Of a DNA stretch of 64,000 bases, positions 46,538 through 56,289 are shown piece after piece. This stretch comes from CAIWHR01 sp963708855. GTDB taxonomy: Bacteria > Pseudomonadota > Gammaproteobacteria > Burkholderiales > Casimicrobiaceae. The DNA lies in contig CAVPUM010000022.1 in the NCBI GenBank assembly GCA_963708855.1, positions 296,446 through 360,445 on the forward strand, written 5' to 3'. Below the pieces are notes generated by a model. It did no database searches, was not told where the DNA came from, and saw only the letters and a list, made by a program, of their open reading frames with translations. Made by a program: the position numbers and the translations under genes. Position 1 is the stretch's first letter, and every line of letters starts with the position of its first letter.

Positions 46538-47685
46538 CCATGGCGCCCTATCGCTCGCCCTGGCTCGACGACGAGCTGGAATCGTTTCGCGGCACCGTCC
46601 GCCGCTTCGTCACCGGCGAGCTCGCGCCGCGCGAGCCGGCGTGGCAGCAGGCGCACCGCGTGGACGCGGCGTCGTGGCGCGAAGTCGGCGCGATGGGTTT
46701 GCTCCTCTGCGACATCCCGGAGGCGTATGGCGGCAGCGGCGGCACGTTCGCGCACGATTGCATCGTGTTCGAGGAGCTTGCGTACGCCGGCGTGATGAGC
46801 TTCGGCAAGCACGTGCACAACATCTGCGCGCACTATGTGATGGCGTACGGCACCGAGGCGCAGAAACGGCGCTGGCTGCCGGGCCTCGCCAGCGGCGAGC
46901 GGATCGGCGCCATCGCGATGTCCGAGCCGGCGGCCGGGTCGGACCTGCAGGGCATCCGCACCCGCGCGGTCAACCGCGGCGACCACTACGTCATCGACGG
47001 CTCGAAGACGTTCATCTCCAACGGGCAGGTCGCGAACCTCATCTGCCTCGTCGTCAAGACCGACGCCGGCGCCGGCGCCAAGGGTATTTCGCTCGTCATG
47101 GTCGAGACCGACGATCTCGCCGGATTCCGCCGCGGCCGCACGCTGGACAAGATCGGGCAGCCGGGGCAGGACACCTCGGAGCTCTTCTTCGACGAGTGCC
47201 GCGTGCCCGCCGACGCCCTGCTGGGCGGGATCGAGGGCGCCGGCTTCACGCAGCTGATGGACCAGCTGCCCTACGAGCGCACGCTGGTCGCGCTCACCGG
47301 CGTGGCGGTCATCGAGCGCGCCGTGCGGCTCACGACCGAGTACGCGCGCGAGCGCAAGGCGTTCGGCAAGACGCTGCTCGAAATGCAGAACACGCGCTTC
47401 AAGCTCGCCGAGGCGAAGACGATCGCGCACGTCGGCCGCGTCTTCATCGATTCCTGCATCGAGCGCTACATGGCCGGCACGCTCGACACGGCGACCGCGT
47501 CGATGGCCAAGTGGTGGCTCACCGACATGCAGTGCCAGGTGATCGACGAGTGCCTGCAGCTCTTCGGCGGCTATGGGTACATGCGCGACTATCCGATCGC
47601 GCAGATGTACGCCGACGCGCGGGTGCAGCGGATCTATGCCGGATCGAACGAGATCATGAAGGAAATCATCGCGCGCACGCTGTGA
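46534..47685 (+). CDS. Acyl-CoA dehydrogenase
   Basis: 383 residues, intact. N-terminal helical domain (LDDELESFRGTVRRFVTGEL), middle beta domain with IGAIAMSEPAAGSDLQGI and KTFISNGQVANLICLV, C-terminal helices with the catalytic Glu in QLPYERTLVALTG, RKAFGKTLLEMQNTRFKLAE and LFGGYGYMRDYPIAQMYADA. FAD-dependent alpha,beta-desaturation of an acyl-CoA, the first step of the cycle completed by the neighbouring hydratase and thiolase. Coupled to the hydratase by an ATGA overlap. Confidence 0.94.
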   Translation: MTMAPYRSPWLDDELESFRGTVRRFVTGELAPREPAWQQAHRVDAASWREVGAMGLLLCDIPEAYGGSGGTFAHDCIVFEELAYAGVMSFGKHVHNICAHYVMAYGTEAQKRRWLPGLASGERIGAIAMSEPAAGSDLQGIRTRAVNRGDHYVIDGSKTFISNGQVANLICLVVKTDAGAGAKGISLVMVETDDLAGFRRGRTLDKIGQPGQDTSELFFDECRVPADALLGGIEGAGFTQLMDQLPYERTLVALTGVAVIERAVRLTTEYARERKAFGKTLLEMQNTRFKLAEAKTIAHVGRVFIDSCIERYMAGTLDTATASMAKWWLTDMQCQVIDECLQLFGGYGYMRDYPIAQMYADARVQRIYAGSNEIMKEIIARTL

Positions 47686-47748
47686 ACGGCGCGCCGCTGC
47701 ACCTCTGCATCGCGCTTGCCGCGAGCGTCGGCGCCTCGAAGGAACCCC

Positions 47749-49764
47749 ATGGCAAGACCCTATCCGCACCTGCTCGCCCCGCTCGATCTCGGCTTCACCA
47801 CGCTCGCAAATCGCGTGCTGATGGGCTCGATGCACACGGGCCTCGAGGAAGCGTCCGACGGTTTTGCGCGCATGGCCGAGTTCTATGCGGAGCGCGCCCG
47901 CGGCGGCGTGGGGCTCATCGTCACGGGCGGCATCGCGCCGAACTTCGCCGGGCGGGTCGAGCCGCGCGCCGTCGCAGCTGTCGTTTCCGTGGCAGGTCGG
48001 CAAGCACCGGATCATCACCGACGCGGTCCACGCGGCCGGCGGCAAGATCGCCATGCAGATCCTGCACGCCGGACGGTATGCGTATCACCCGCTGTCGGTC
48101 GCGCCGTCGGCCATCCGCTCGCCCATCACGCCGTTCAAGCCGCGCGCGCTCACCCGCTGGGGCGTGGCGAAGACGATCGCGGACTACGCCCGCTGCGCGC
48201 GGCTCGCGCAGCGGGCCGGCTACGACGGCGTCGAGATCATGGGGTCGGAAGGCTACCTGATCAACGAGTTCGTCGCGCCGCGCACGAATCATCGCACCGA
48301 CGAATGGGGCGGCACGTTCGAGAACCGCATCCGCTTTCCCGTCGAGATCGTGCGCCGCACGCGCGCGGCGGTCGGCCCGAACTTCATCGTCGTCTTCCGG
48401 CTGTCGATGCTCGATCTCGTCGAGGGCGGCAGCACCTGGGAGGAGGTCGTCGCGCTGGCCAAGGCCGTCGAGGCGGCGGGCGCCACGATCATCAACACCG
48501 GCATCGGCTGGCACGAGGCGCGCGTGCCGACGATCGCGACGATGGTGCCGCGCGCCGCGTTCGCGTGGGTGACGAAGCGGCTCAAGAGCGAAGTCAGGAT
48601 TCCGCTCATCGCCACCAACCGGATCAACGACCCCGCGGTGGCCGAAGCGGTGCTCGCGCGCGGCGACGGCGACATGGTCTCGATGGCGCGGCCGTTCCTC
48701 GCCGATGCCGAGTTCGTCAACAAGGCGGCCGCGGGCCGCGCCGACGAGATCAACACCTGCATCGCCTGCAACCAGGCCTGCCTCGACCAGATCTTCTCGC
48801 GCCAGATCGCGTCGTGCCTCGTCAACCCGCGCGCCTGCTACGAGACCAAGATCGTGCTGAAGCCCGCGGCGTCGAAGAAACGCGTCGCCGTCGTCGGCGC
48901 CGGCCCGGCCGGCCTCGCCTGCGCGACCACGGCCGCGGAGGCCGGCCACGAGGTCGCGCTGTTCGATGCCGCCGCCGAGATCGGCGGCCAGTTCAATCTG
49001 GCGCGCCGGATTCCCGGCAAGGAAGAGTTCGCCGAGACGCTCCGCTATTACGGCCGCCGCATCGAGCGCACGCGGTGTCGCGCTGCAACTCAACCGTCGC
49101 GTGGGCGCGGGCGATCTCGCCGGCTTCGACCATGTCGTGCTGGCGACGGGGATCGTCCCGCGCATTCCCGTCATCCCGGGCATCGACCATCCGAAGGTGG
49201 CGAGCTACACCGACATCGTCATGGGTCGCAGGGTGGCGGGAAAGCGGGTCGCGATCATCGGTGCCGGCGGCATCGGGTTCGACGTGGGCGAGTTCCTGAC
49301 CCACCAGGGCGGTCACGACGAGACCGACGAATACTTCGCCGAGTGGGGCATCGACCCGCAGTACCGCGAGCGCGGCGGCATTCGACCCGCCGACGAGCGT
49401 CCGCCGTCGCGCGAGGTCTGGCTGCTGCAGCGCAAAGCGAGCAAGGTCGGCGATGGCCTGGCGAAGACCACCGGCTGGATCCGCCGCACGCTGCTCAAGA
49501 AGCGCGGCGTGAAGATGATTCCCGGCGTCGAGTACGAGCGGATCGACGATGCGGGACTGCACATCCGGGTGGGCGGCAAGCCGCAGCTGCTCGACGTCGA
49601 CACGATCGTCGTCTGCGCCGGGCAGGAGCCGCGCCGCGAGCTGCTCGACTCGTTGCCGAAGGCGGGCCAGGCCGGTCACGCTGATCGGCGGCGCGGACGT
49701 CGCCACGGAGCTCGATGCGCGCCGCGCGATCGCGCAGGGGACCGAAGTCGCGCTTGGCCTATAG
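47749..49764 (+). CDS. FadH-like 2,4-dienoyl-CoA reductase (NADH:flavin oxidoreductase), frameshifted
   Basis: About 671 residues, the FadH length, with shifts near 47985, 49075 and 49670. The N-terminal OYE-type TIM barrel starts YPHLLAPLDLGFTTLANRVL and includes MQILHAGRYAYHPLSVAPSA and RTNHRTDEWGGTFENRIRFP. Cys residues in CIACNQACLDQIF and CLVNPRAC bind a 4Fe-4S cluster. The C-terminal flavoprotein half has VAVVGAGPAGLACATTAAEA and VAIIGAGGIGFDVGEFL dinucleotide loops. It reduces dienoyl-CoA intermediates from unsaturated acyl chains, matching the upstream beta-oxidation genes. Confidence 0.88.
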
Positions 49765-49817
49765 CCGGGGCGTGGCGTGACGGGTTGGCGTGACGGGAAA
49801 TCGGCGCGGCGGCCGCG

Positions 49818-50753
49818 TCACGGCAACCGCTGCAGCAGCGCCCCCGCGCACAACAGCATCCCGAAGCCGACTTCGAGCATCACGGCGCGCACGAGCAGCG
49901 CATTCTGGGTCGGCCCGTCGGACACGCGGGTGAAGTCGCGCACGAGCCGCAGGGCCCACGGCAGCGCGAGCAGCGGCAGCGCCAGCCAGGCGCTTCGCGT
50001 CGCCCATGCGAGCAGCGTCGCCAGCGCGAACGGCACGAGCTCGAGGGCGGCGTAGAGCCGCACCGACGCCGCGGCGCCGATCACGACGGCCAGCGTGCGG
50101 CGGCCCGTGGTCACGTCGTAGGCGCGATCGCGGTAGTTGTTCACCAGCAGCACGGCCGTGGCCAGCGCGCCGATCGCCACGCCGGCGATCCACGCGGCGG
50201 CGCCGATCTCTCCCGTCTGGATGAAATAGGTCCCGCAGACGGCGACGGGTCCGAAAAAGACGAAGACGGCAAGCTCGCCGAACGGCGTGTAGGCGATCGG
50301 TCGCGGTCCGCCCATGTAGCTGTAGGCGGCGAGCGTCGAGATCACGCCGATGAGCACGATCGGCCAGCCGAAACGGAGCATCACCGGCAGCGTGGCCAGG
50401 GCGGCGATCACGATCGTGACGAGGATCGCCTGCTTTACCGCGCGCGGAGTGAGCCAGCCGTTGGCGGTGGCGCGAGGCAGGCCGACGTGGACGCCGTTTC
50501 CGGTGCGCCGCTCCGTGAAGCCGACGTCGTTCTGCAGGTTCGTCACGATCTGCATCAGCACCGACGCGGCGAGCGCAATCAGCGCGGTCGCCGGATCGAA
50601 GGCGGCGGCGAGCGACCACGCGAGGCAGGTCGCGACGAGCACCGGGACGGTCGCGATCCAGAGGGACGTGGGCCGCAGCGCAATGCGCCACGCCGCCCAC
50701 GAGCCGGGGCGGATGGACGATACGTTCGGCGAAGTGATGGCTGGAGTCCGCAT
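49818..50753 (-). CDS. menA: UbiA-family prenyltransferase, MenA-like
   Basis: 311 residues, about eight membrane segments, intact. First Asp-rich region IVTNLQNDVGFTERRTGNGV and second NNYRDRAYDVTTGRRTLAVV correspond to the prenyl-diphosphate sites; RIALRPTSLWIATVPVLVAT resembles the MenA N-terminus. MenA joins a polyprenyl chain to 1,4-dihydroxy-2-naphthoate in menaquinone synthesis. No other men gene is in the window, and many betaproteobacteria rely on ubiquinone, so a related UbiA activity is possible. Converges on the FadH-like gene with 53 bases between, which include a tandem TTGGCGTGACGGG-type repeat (49772-49799). Confidence 0.8.
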   Translation of the reverse strand: MRTPAITSPNVSSIRPGSWAAWRIALRPTSLWIATVPVLVATCLAWSLAAAFDPATALIALAASVLMQIVTNLQNDVGFTERRTGNGVHVGLPRATANGWLTPRAVKQAILVTIVIAALATLPVMLRFGWPIVLIGVISTLAAYSYMGGPRPIAYTPFGELAVFVFFGPVAVCGTYFIQTGEIGAAAWIAGVAIGALATAVLLVNNYRDRAYDVTTGRRTLAVVIGAAASVRLYAALELVPFALATLLAWATRSAWLALPLLALPWALRLVRDFTRVSDGPTQNALLVRAVMLEVGFGMLLCAGALLQRLP

Positions 50754-51030
50754 GCGATCTGGCGCTGCAATCGGTCGGCGTCGATCAGGCGGCGGCGTGC
50801 GGCATCACGTCTCCCGCTGGCGGTCGGCGAAGCCCGCCGGAACCTCGCGGGATTATAACCTCGGCGAATCGGGTCGCTTGCGCACGCTGCCGCGCCCGCG
50901 GCCGCCGGAGCCGGCCATCGGGCAAGACGGCTCGACGTGCAGGTTGTAAAATGAACCCAGGTTGACTGTGTTTCAACCATGTGCCGAGCGGGCGGCGATT
51001 CGCTCGTCGCACAAACCAAGGAGCAACACC

Positions 51031-51535
51031 ATGGGACTTCTGGATTTCGTGAAGGACGCCGGCGAGAAACTGTTCGGCATGGGCAAGGCGAAGGCCGCGA
51101 TGCAGGAAGCGGCGGCCGCTCCGGCGGACGAGGCGAAGATCAAGGCGGCCAATGACGCCGCGGGCGATGCCATCGTCGCGTACATCGGCTCGCAGAATCT
51201 GTCGGCCAACGGGCATGGTCGTGAGCTTCGACGGGGCGAGCTCGACCGTCACGGTCTACGGCATCGCTCCCGACCAGGCGACGATGGAGAAGATCGTGCT
51301 CTGCTGCGGCAACGTCGCGGGTGTCGTGGCGGTGAACAACATGATGAGTGTCGACCGCAGCGAGCCCGAAGCGACGTATTACACGGTCGTGTCCGGCGAC
51401 AATCTGTCGAAGATCTCCAAGGCGCAGTACGGCGATCCGAACAAGTACATGAAGATCTTTGAGGCGAACACGCCGATGCTGAAGCATCCGGACAAGATCT
51501 ACCCGGGGCAGGTGCTGCGCATTCCCCCGCTCTGA
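51031..51535 (+). CDS. kbp: Potassium-binding protein Kbp (BON-LysM), frameshifted
   Basis: About 167 residues with one extra G near 51216. An AAGGAG site precedes the ATG. The order is the Kbp/YgaU one: MGLLDFVKDAGEKLFGMG, a BON domain (DAIVAYIGSQNLSANGMVVS ... VNNMMSVD) and a C-terminal LysM domain (TYYTVVSGDNLSKISKAQYG ... IYPGQVLRIPPL). In E. coli this cytoplasmic protein binds K+ and is induced by stress. The extra base lies in a run of three G, a common indel context. Confidence 0.9.
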
Positions 51536-51544
51536 TCCGGTCCG

Positions 51545-52195
51545 ATGGTCTTCCTCGACCGCGCCGACGCCGGGCCGGCAGCTCGCGCGCGCGCTCGATG
51601 GCTGGCGGGGCAAGCGGCCGATCGTGTACGCCATCCCGCGCGGCGCCGTGCCGATGGGCAAGATCGTCGCCGACGCCCTGGAGGGCGAGCTCGACGTGGT
51701 GCTCACGCGCAAGCTCGGTGCGCCCGGCAATCCCGAGTTCGCGATCGGCGCCGTCGACGAGACCGGATGGAGTCTATGTCGCCGAGTACGCGGCGAGCGC
51801 GGGCGCCACGCGGGAATACCTCGACGCGACGATCGCGGCCGAGATGCAGACGATGCGCCGCAGGCGCGCCGAGTACACGCCCGTGCGCCCGCCGCTCGAT
51901 CCGGCGGGCCGCGTGGCGATCGTCGTCGACGACGGGCTCGCGACCGGCGCGACGATGATCGCCGCGCTGCACGCGCTGCGGGCGCGCGCTCCGAGCCGGT
52001 TGATCTGCGCGGTGCCGGTGGCCTCGCGCGAGGCCGTCGCCAAGGTGCGGCCTTGCGCCGACGAGGTCGTCTGCCTCGACGTGCCCGAGGGTCTTCTACG
52101 CGGTGGGCCAGTTCTACCGGGATTTCCGGCAGGTCGACGATGCGGAGGTCATCGCGCTATTGCGCATCGCCGGCCGGACCGGCCGGGAAGCCTGA
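51545..52195 (+). CDS. Phosphoribosyltransferase-domain protein, frameshifted
   Basis: About 216 residues, nine bases after kbp, with three shifts (near 51585, 51772 and 52095). Recognisable type-I PRTase features: IVYAIPRGAVPMGKIVADAL, VVLTRKLGAPGNPEFAIGAV, and the PRPP loop VAIVVDDGLATGATMIAAL. The ending GQFYRDFRQVDDAEVIALL is characteristic of a stand-alone group of predicted PRTases often next to stress or dienelactone-hydrolase genes. Substrate unknown. Its stop is 22 bases from the convergent BCAM0308 gene; a short GGCGCG/CGCGCC hairpin lies between. Confidence 0.75.
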
Positions 52196-52217
52196 ACCAC
52201 GGCGCGTCACCGCGCGC

Positions 52218-52739
52218 CTAGCTGTGCCAGTGCACCCGGACGACGTACTCGTCCTGCCCGTAGACGATCCCGAGCGTTCCCTTGCGCGCGTGCTTGACAC
52301 TCTCGCCGATCCGCTGCGGCAGGTGCGTGTCGGTCGTCGTCACCCGCATTTCGTCCGCGTCCTGCTCGATCGCGATGATCCGGTGCAGCGGGTGCTCGGC
52401 ATTCTCGTGCTTTTCGACGTTCCGCACGAGACGCGCGAGCTCCTCGCGTTCCTCGGCTGTGCGCAAACCCGCAAGGGTGATGAAGCCGGCGGGCTGCCGG
52501 TCGCGCATCCTGTGGCACGCCGGGCATTCCGTCCTGGCTGCGCTCTCGGCCGCCGTGGCCCATGCCCAGCGGCCGCGGTGGAAGACCGCGCCGCATCCGC
52601 CGCACACGGCGGGTTCCTTGTACTTGCCCTTCGCCTGATAAGGATCGTGGCGCAGGTCGTCGTAGATCCGGTCGCGATAGCGCCGATCGCTGCCGCGAGG
52701 CGCAAGCGACGGTGGTGTCGTCGTGGTTCGGGTCATCAT
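52218..52739 (-). CDS. BCAM0308-family zinc-ribbon protein
   Basis: 173 residues. Two CxxC pairs (AVCGGCGAVFHRGRW and ECPACHRM) suggest a zinc ribbon near residues 45-80; the N-terminal part is basic (GSDRRYRDRIYDDLRHDPYQ). The C-terminal half, ITLAGLRTAEEREELARLVR ... RVTTTDTHLPQRIGESVKHA, matches what I recall of the BCAM0308 family of Burkholderia, whose function is not known. AAAGGAGC lies just before tandem ATG codons (52739 and 52736). A stress or ribosome-associated role would be speculation. Confidence 0.75.
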   Translation of the reverse strand: MMTRTTTTPPSLAPRGSDRRYRDRIYDDLRHDPYQAKGKYKEPAVCGGCGAVFHRGRWAWATAAESAARTECPACHRMRDRQPAGFITLAGLRTAEEREELARLVRNVEKHENAEHPLHRIIAIEQDADEMRVTTTDTHLPQRIGESVKHARKGTLGIVYGQDEYVVRVHWHS

Positions 52740-52843
52740 GCTCCTTTCGAAACATGGCCTTCGAGCAAACCCACCATCAACCTATCACCAACGGGTCCCG
52801 GGGATCTTGACGGTCCTCAACTTCCGCTGCCGTTGCCGCGCCT

Positions 52844-54220
52844 TCAGTGCCGGACCGTCGCGCCAGCCCGGACGCACTTGGCGTAGAGATCGGGCAGCGC
52901 CCGCGCGGGATCGTAGCGGGCCTTGAGCGCCCGGTACGCTGTCGCCGTCGTAGATCGACCAGAATTCGTCCTCGGTGTAGAACGAGTCCGAGTACAGCGA
53001 CTTGATGCCGCCGAGCTCGCGCGACCTTGCGCTCGATCCGGCGGTTGAGGAAGCCCGCGGGCCGCGGCTCGTCGCTGTGCACCACGTCCCAGAAGCCGAA
53101 GTTGACGTAGACGGTGCGTGGCCGCAGCGGGTAGAGCGGGAAGCGCCGCGCCGGATCGGGCGCCCGGATCGGGCACATCCAGACCGGCAGGATGCCGATC
53201 TCCGCGGTGCAGGAACGCGAGGAACTCGGCCGCGCGGTCGAGCGGGATGTCGACGTCCTGGATCACCGACTCGGCGTGCAGGCCGCGCAGGCGGTCGAAG
53301 GCGCGGGTGACGCCCCACGCGGCTGTTCCAGCGCATGATCCTCTGGTAGGTGATCGAGTTGAGCCGCTCGCGGCCGAGCAGCCGGCGCACCAGCGGGTGC
53401 TGCGCGCCGACGTTCTTCGAGCACCAGAACCAGTCGGTGTCCCAGCGCCACAGGTAGTCGCGCGCCGTCAGGTAGTCGCTGTCGCGCTCGCGGATCGACC
53501 GGTAGTAGATGCGCTCGAACGTGTAGTCGCTCGTCGCACGGCGCGTCGTCGACGAAGCGGCCGCAGCGTCAGGTACAGTTCGTCGGGCGCGAACACGACG
53601 CCGTCGAGGAAATCGAGGCGTCCGGCTCGGCGCAGTGGCGGGCGATCTCGGCGAAGCAGGCGCGCCGGATCGGAATGGCGGACGTGCTCGCAGGCGCACG
53701 AAGCGCTTGACCGGCAACGAGCTTCGCGGTGACCGCCAGCGCGTAGCCGAGCGTCCCGTACGAATTGGGGAAGCCGAAGAAGAGGTCGCGGTGCTCGTTG
53801 TCCGGCGTGCAGTGGACGATGCGTCCGTCGCCGGTCAGCACGTCGAGCGCGGTGACGGTGTCGTGCACGAGGCCGTGGCGGAACGACGACGCCTCGATGC
53901 CGACGCCGGCGACGGCGCCGCCGAGCGTGATCGACTTCAGCTGCGGGACCACGGCCGGCATCGCGCCGTGCGCGAGCGTCGCGTCGGCGAGCGCGGCGTA
54001 GGTGATCATGCCTTCGGCTTCGACGGTGCCGGCGGCGGCGTCGATCCGGATCACGTCGTCGAAGGACGCGAGGTCGATCGCGCGGCCGCCGTCGCGCGCG
54101 CGCGGTCGCGGAAGAGGTTCGACGTCCGCTTCGGCGAGCCCGACGCGCGCGCCGCCGCGCGCCGCGCCGCGGCGAGCGTCCGCGCCGAGGCGTGCCGTCT
54201 TGTCGGCGTAGGTCGATCAC
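52844..54220 (-). CDS. FAD-binding oxidoreductase, TmsA/BfaA-like, multiply frameshifted
   Basis: About 458 residues if at least seven small indels are bridged. The FAD_binding_4 core is readable: VIRIDAAAGTVEAEGMITYA, LADATLAHGAMPAVVPQLKS, ITLGGAVAGVGIEASSFRHG, HDTVTALDVLTGDGRIVHCT, FFGFPNSYGTLGYALAVTAK. The C-terminal part reads WRWDTDWFWCSKNVGAQHPL, VIQDVDIPLDRAAEFLAFLH, TVYVNFGFWDVVHSDEPRPA and ends LYAKCVRAGATVRH. DHCR24-like oxidoreductases next to CFA-type methyltransferases reduce a 10-methylene acyl chain to 10-methyl (TmsA/BfaA). Start GTG overlaps the upstream stop (GTGA). Confidence 0.72.
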
Positions 54221-55494
54221 GTTCGCGGGCCGTACAGGAACGCGCGGCTCATCGGGTAGTCGGCGCCGACGTTGCCCTTGCTGACGGTCACCTGGAACAG
54301 GTTGAGCTGGACGTCCTTGCGCGCGGAACACCTCCGCGCACGACCACAGGTACGTGCGCCAGATGCGGCGGAAGCGCTCGTCGAAGCGCACGCGGGTCGA
54401 GCGCGTGGATGCGCTCCCAGTTGCGGTCGAAGCGCTCGGCCCAGCAGTCGAGCGTCAGCGCGTAGTGGCGGCGCAGGTTCTCGACGTCGAGCACCTCGAG
54501 CCCGCAGCGCTCCATCGCGTCGAGCGCCTGCGCGAGGCTCGGGATCCAGCCGCCCGGAAAGATGTAGCTTGCGGATGAAGAACTCGGTGTCGCGGGCGCC
54601 GACGTGGCCGATGAAGTGGATGACGCCGAGGCCGCCCGGCTTCAGCGCGTCGGCGTGCGCGCGCACCACCTCGGGCAGCTGGTCGCGGCCCGGCGTGCTC
54701 GAGCGTGCCGATCGACAGCAGCTTGTCGTACTGGCCGGGCATGTCGCGGAAGTCGCATTCGACGACGCGCAGCGTGTCGTCGAGGCCGCGGCGCGCGATC
54801 TCGGCGCGCAGCTCCGCGACCTGCTCGGTCGTCGTGTTGATGCCGGTGCCGATGCGCGCCGTAGTGCTCCCACGCGTGGAACAGCAGGCCGCCCCAGCCG
54901 CAGCCGACGTCGACGAAGGTCTCGCCCGGCTGCAGCCGCACCTTGCGGCAGACGTGGTCCATCTTGTTGCGCTGCGCCTCCTCGAGCGTGGCCGTGCCTT
55001 CGCTCCAGTAGGCGCAGGTGTACATCATGCGCGGGCGTGTCGAGCCAGGGCTCGTAGAACGCCTGGCCGAGGCCGTAGTGGAAGCGCGCGTTCGCCTTCG
55101 CCTGCGCGCAGCGACGCGGTTCGAGCAGCGCCACTCGTGCCAGCGGTTGCGCAGCGCGACCAGCGGATTCCTGATCGCGGTCGTGGCCGCTGTCGATGCC
55201 GGCGCGAAAGGCGAGCGGCGAGATCGCCGTCGACGTCGAGGCTGCCGTCGAAGTAGGATTCGAGCAGGCCGACGTAGCCGAACAGCAGGACACGGCGTTG
55301 TGCCTTCGGCGTCCTGAACGTGAGGGTGAACGCGGGGTCGCCCTTGCCGTTGCGCAGGACCGCGCCGTTGGCGAGGACGACGGCGAACGGGACCACGGTT
55401 GCGGCGCCGATCGCGGCGAACTTGCGCGCAAGCACGTCCGGCGCGAGGCCCCGGACCGGGACGTTCCAGCACCTGTGAAACGGTGTGGTTGCTC
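54217..55494 (-). CDS. CFA synthase-family methyltransferase, TmsB/BfaB-like, multiply frameshifted
   Basis: About 425 residues with about eight small indels bridged. MSNHTVSQVLERPGPG start; VLLFGYVGLLESYFDGSLDV, YTCAYWSEGTATLEEAQRNK and DHVCRKVRLQPGETFVDVGC-GWGGLLF give the SAM-binding motif I of mycolic/CFA methyltransferases; PGQYDKLLSIGTLEHAG and VIHFIGHVGARDTEFFIRK follow; the end reads LFQVTVSKGNVGADYPMSRA. It methylates an unsaturated phospholipid acyl chain. Fusion-like coupling to the FAD enzyme downstream argues for 10-methylene/10-methyl products rather than cyclopropanes; plain CFA synthase remains possible. Confidence 0.75.
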   Translation of the reverse strand, partial: EQPHRFTGAGTSRSGASRRTCLRASSPRSAPQPWSRSPSSSPTARSCATARATPRSPSRSGRRRHNAVSCCSATSACSNPTSTAASTSTAISPLAFRAGIDSGHDRDQESAGRAAQPLARVALLEPRRCAQAKANARFHYGLGQAFYEPWLDTPAHDVHLRLLERRHGHARGGAAQQDGPRLPQGAAAAGRDLRRRRLRLGRPAVPRVGALRRASAPASTRRPSRSRSCAPRSRAAASTTRCASSNATSATCPASTTSCCRSARSSTPGRDQLPEVVRAHADALKPGGLGVIHFIGHVGARDTEFFIRKLHLSGRLDPEPRAGARRDGALRARGARRREPAPPLRADARLLGRALRPQLGAHPRARPACASTSASAASGARTCGRARRCSARKDVQLNLFQVTVSKGNVGADYPMSRAFLYGPRT

Positions 55495-55671
55495 ATTGCG
55501 CTGGCGGCGATGCGATGCGGCGCACCGCCTGCCGATGCGGTGATTGTGGACCCTGCCGGAGATTCACGCTTGACCGGGGTCAATGCGGATCGACGTTTGC
55601 TGGGCGCCGGCGTCGATCTGCGGTAACGTGACGCTTGCGGGCGGGTGAACGGCTCGCGGTGGAGGTGAAAG

Positions 55672-55959
55672 ATGCACGATTGCGACGGCTGGTGGACGTC
55701 GATCGAGCCGGTAGGGGACGCGCTCGCCGCACAGGTTGGCCCGGGTCCCGGCGACGATGACGACGACGAGGATGACGCCGGGGGCGGCAGCGGCGGCAAC
55801 ATCGACCCTGACGACGACGAAGGCTATGACGACGAGGAGGACGACGATGACGACGAGGAACCGTTGCGGTGCGCGGTTCGCACGACCTCGTCCGTCGCCT
55901 CGCTGCGCCGCAGCATTCCGTGGTATGATGCGCCGGTGCGGCGATCTGCGGGTTTCTGA
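55672..55959 (+). CDS. Small acidic Asp/Glu-rich hypothetical protein
   Basis: 95 residues with a strong ribosome site (GGAGGTG, five bases before the ATG). The middle third is almost entirely Asp, Glu and Gly (for example GDDDDDEDDAGGG and DDEEDDDDDEEP); the last 30 residues are neutral to basic (SVASLRRSIPWYDAPVRRSA). No family recognised. Acidic low-complexity segments can bind metal or basic proteins. It stands alone between the divergent CFA-type gene and the helicase gene; a GC-biased chance frame is possible, but the ribosome site speaks for translation. Confidence 0.45.
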   Translation: MHDCDGWWTSIEPVGDALAAQVGPGPGDDDDDEDDAGGGSGGNIDPDDDEGYDDEEDDDDDEEPLRCAVRTTSSVASLRRSIPWYDAPVRRSAGF

Positions 55960-56289
55960 TGGTTGCCCGCCGCACGTGGCAAATTCCGGGCAACCGGATC
56001 ATCGGCTTCTAATCTCTCGGTTCAGTCTCCCGGCAGTTCGAGTCTGAACGGCAGCATCCGGTTAGCGACGATGGCTTTGCAGTCTGTCGACCCGGTTGCG
56101 GCTCATTGCGCGCGCCCCAAGCGTCCTTTCTGACGGCGGTTTCCGCTCTCGGCCGGCGCGCGGCGCCGCGCTTGTTTCCCGCCATTCCGGATTTCTGGGC
56201 ACGGTCCCGCCATGCTGGCGGAGCCCGATTCTTGCCCGTGCCCCGGCGTGCCGTCATCGGCGCGTCGGAGCGAATGGAAGGAAATTGAA
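55960..56289 (+). promoter_or_regulatory. 330-base gene-free leader upstream of rhlE
   Basis: No gene is supported here. The segment holds a possible dyad GTTCAG (56020-56025)/CTGAAC (56044-56049) and several AT-richer stretches, then an AAGGAAATTGAA ribosome region before the ATG at 56290. DEAD-box helicase genes in proteobacteria often have long regulated leaders (cold or autoregulation), so a structured 5' UTR is plausible but not shown. Confidence 0.3.

Noticed and set aside
49772..49799. Tandem TTGGCGTGACGGG-like repeat as an attachment site or recombination site
   Set aside because: Only two short copies between convergent genes, with no mobile-element gene nearby.
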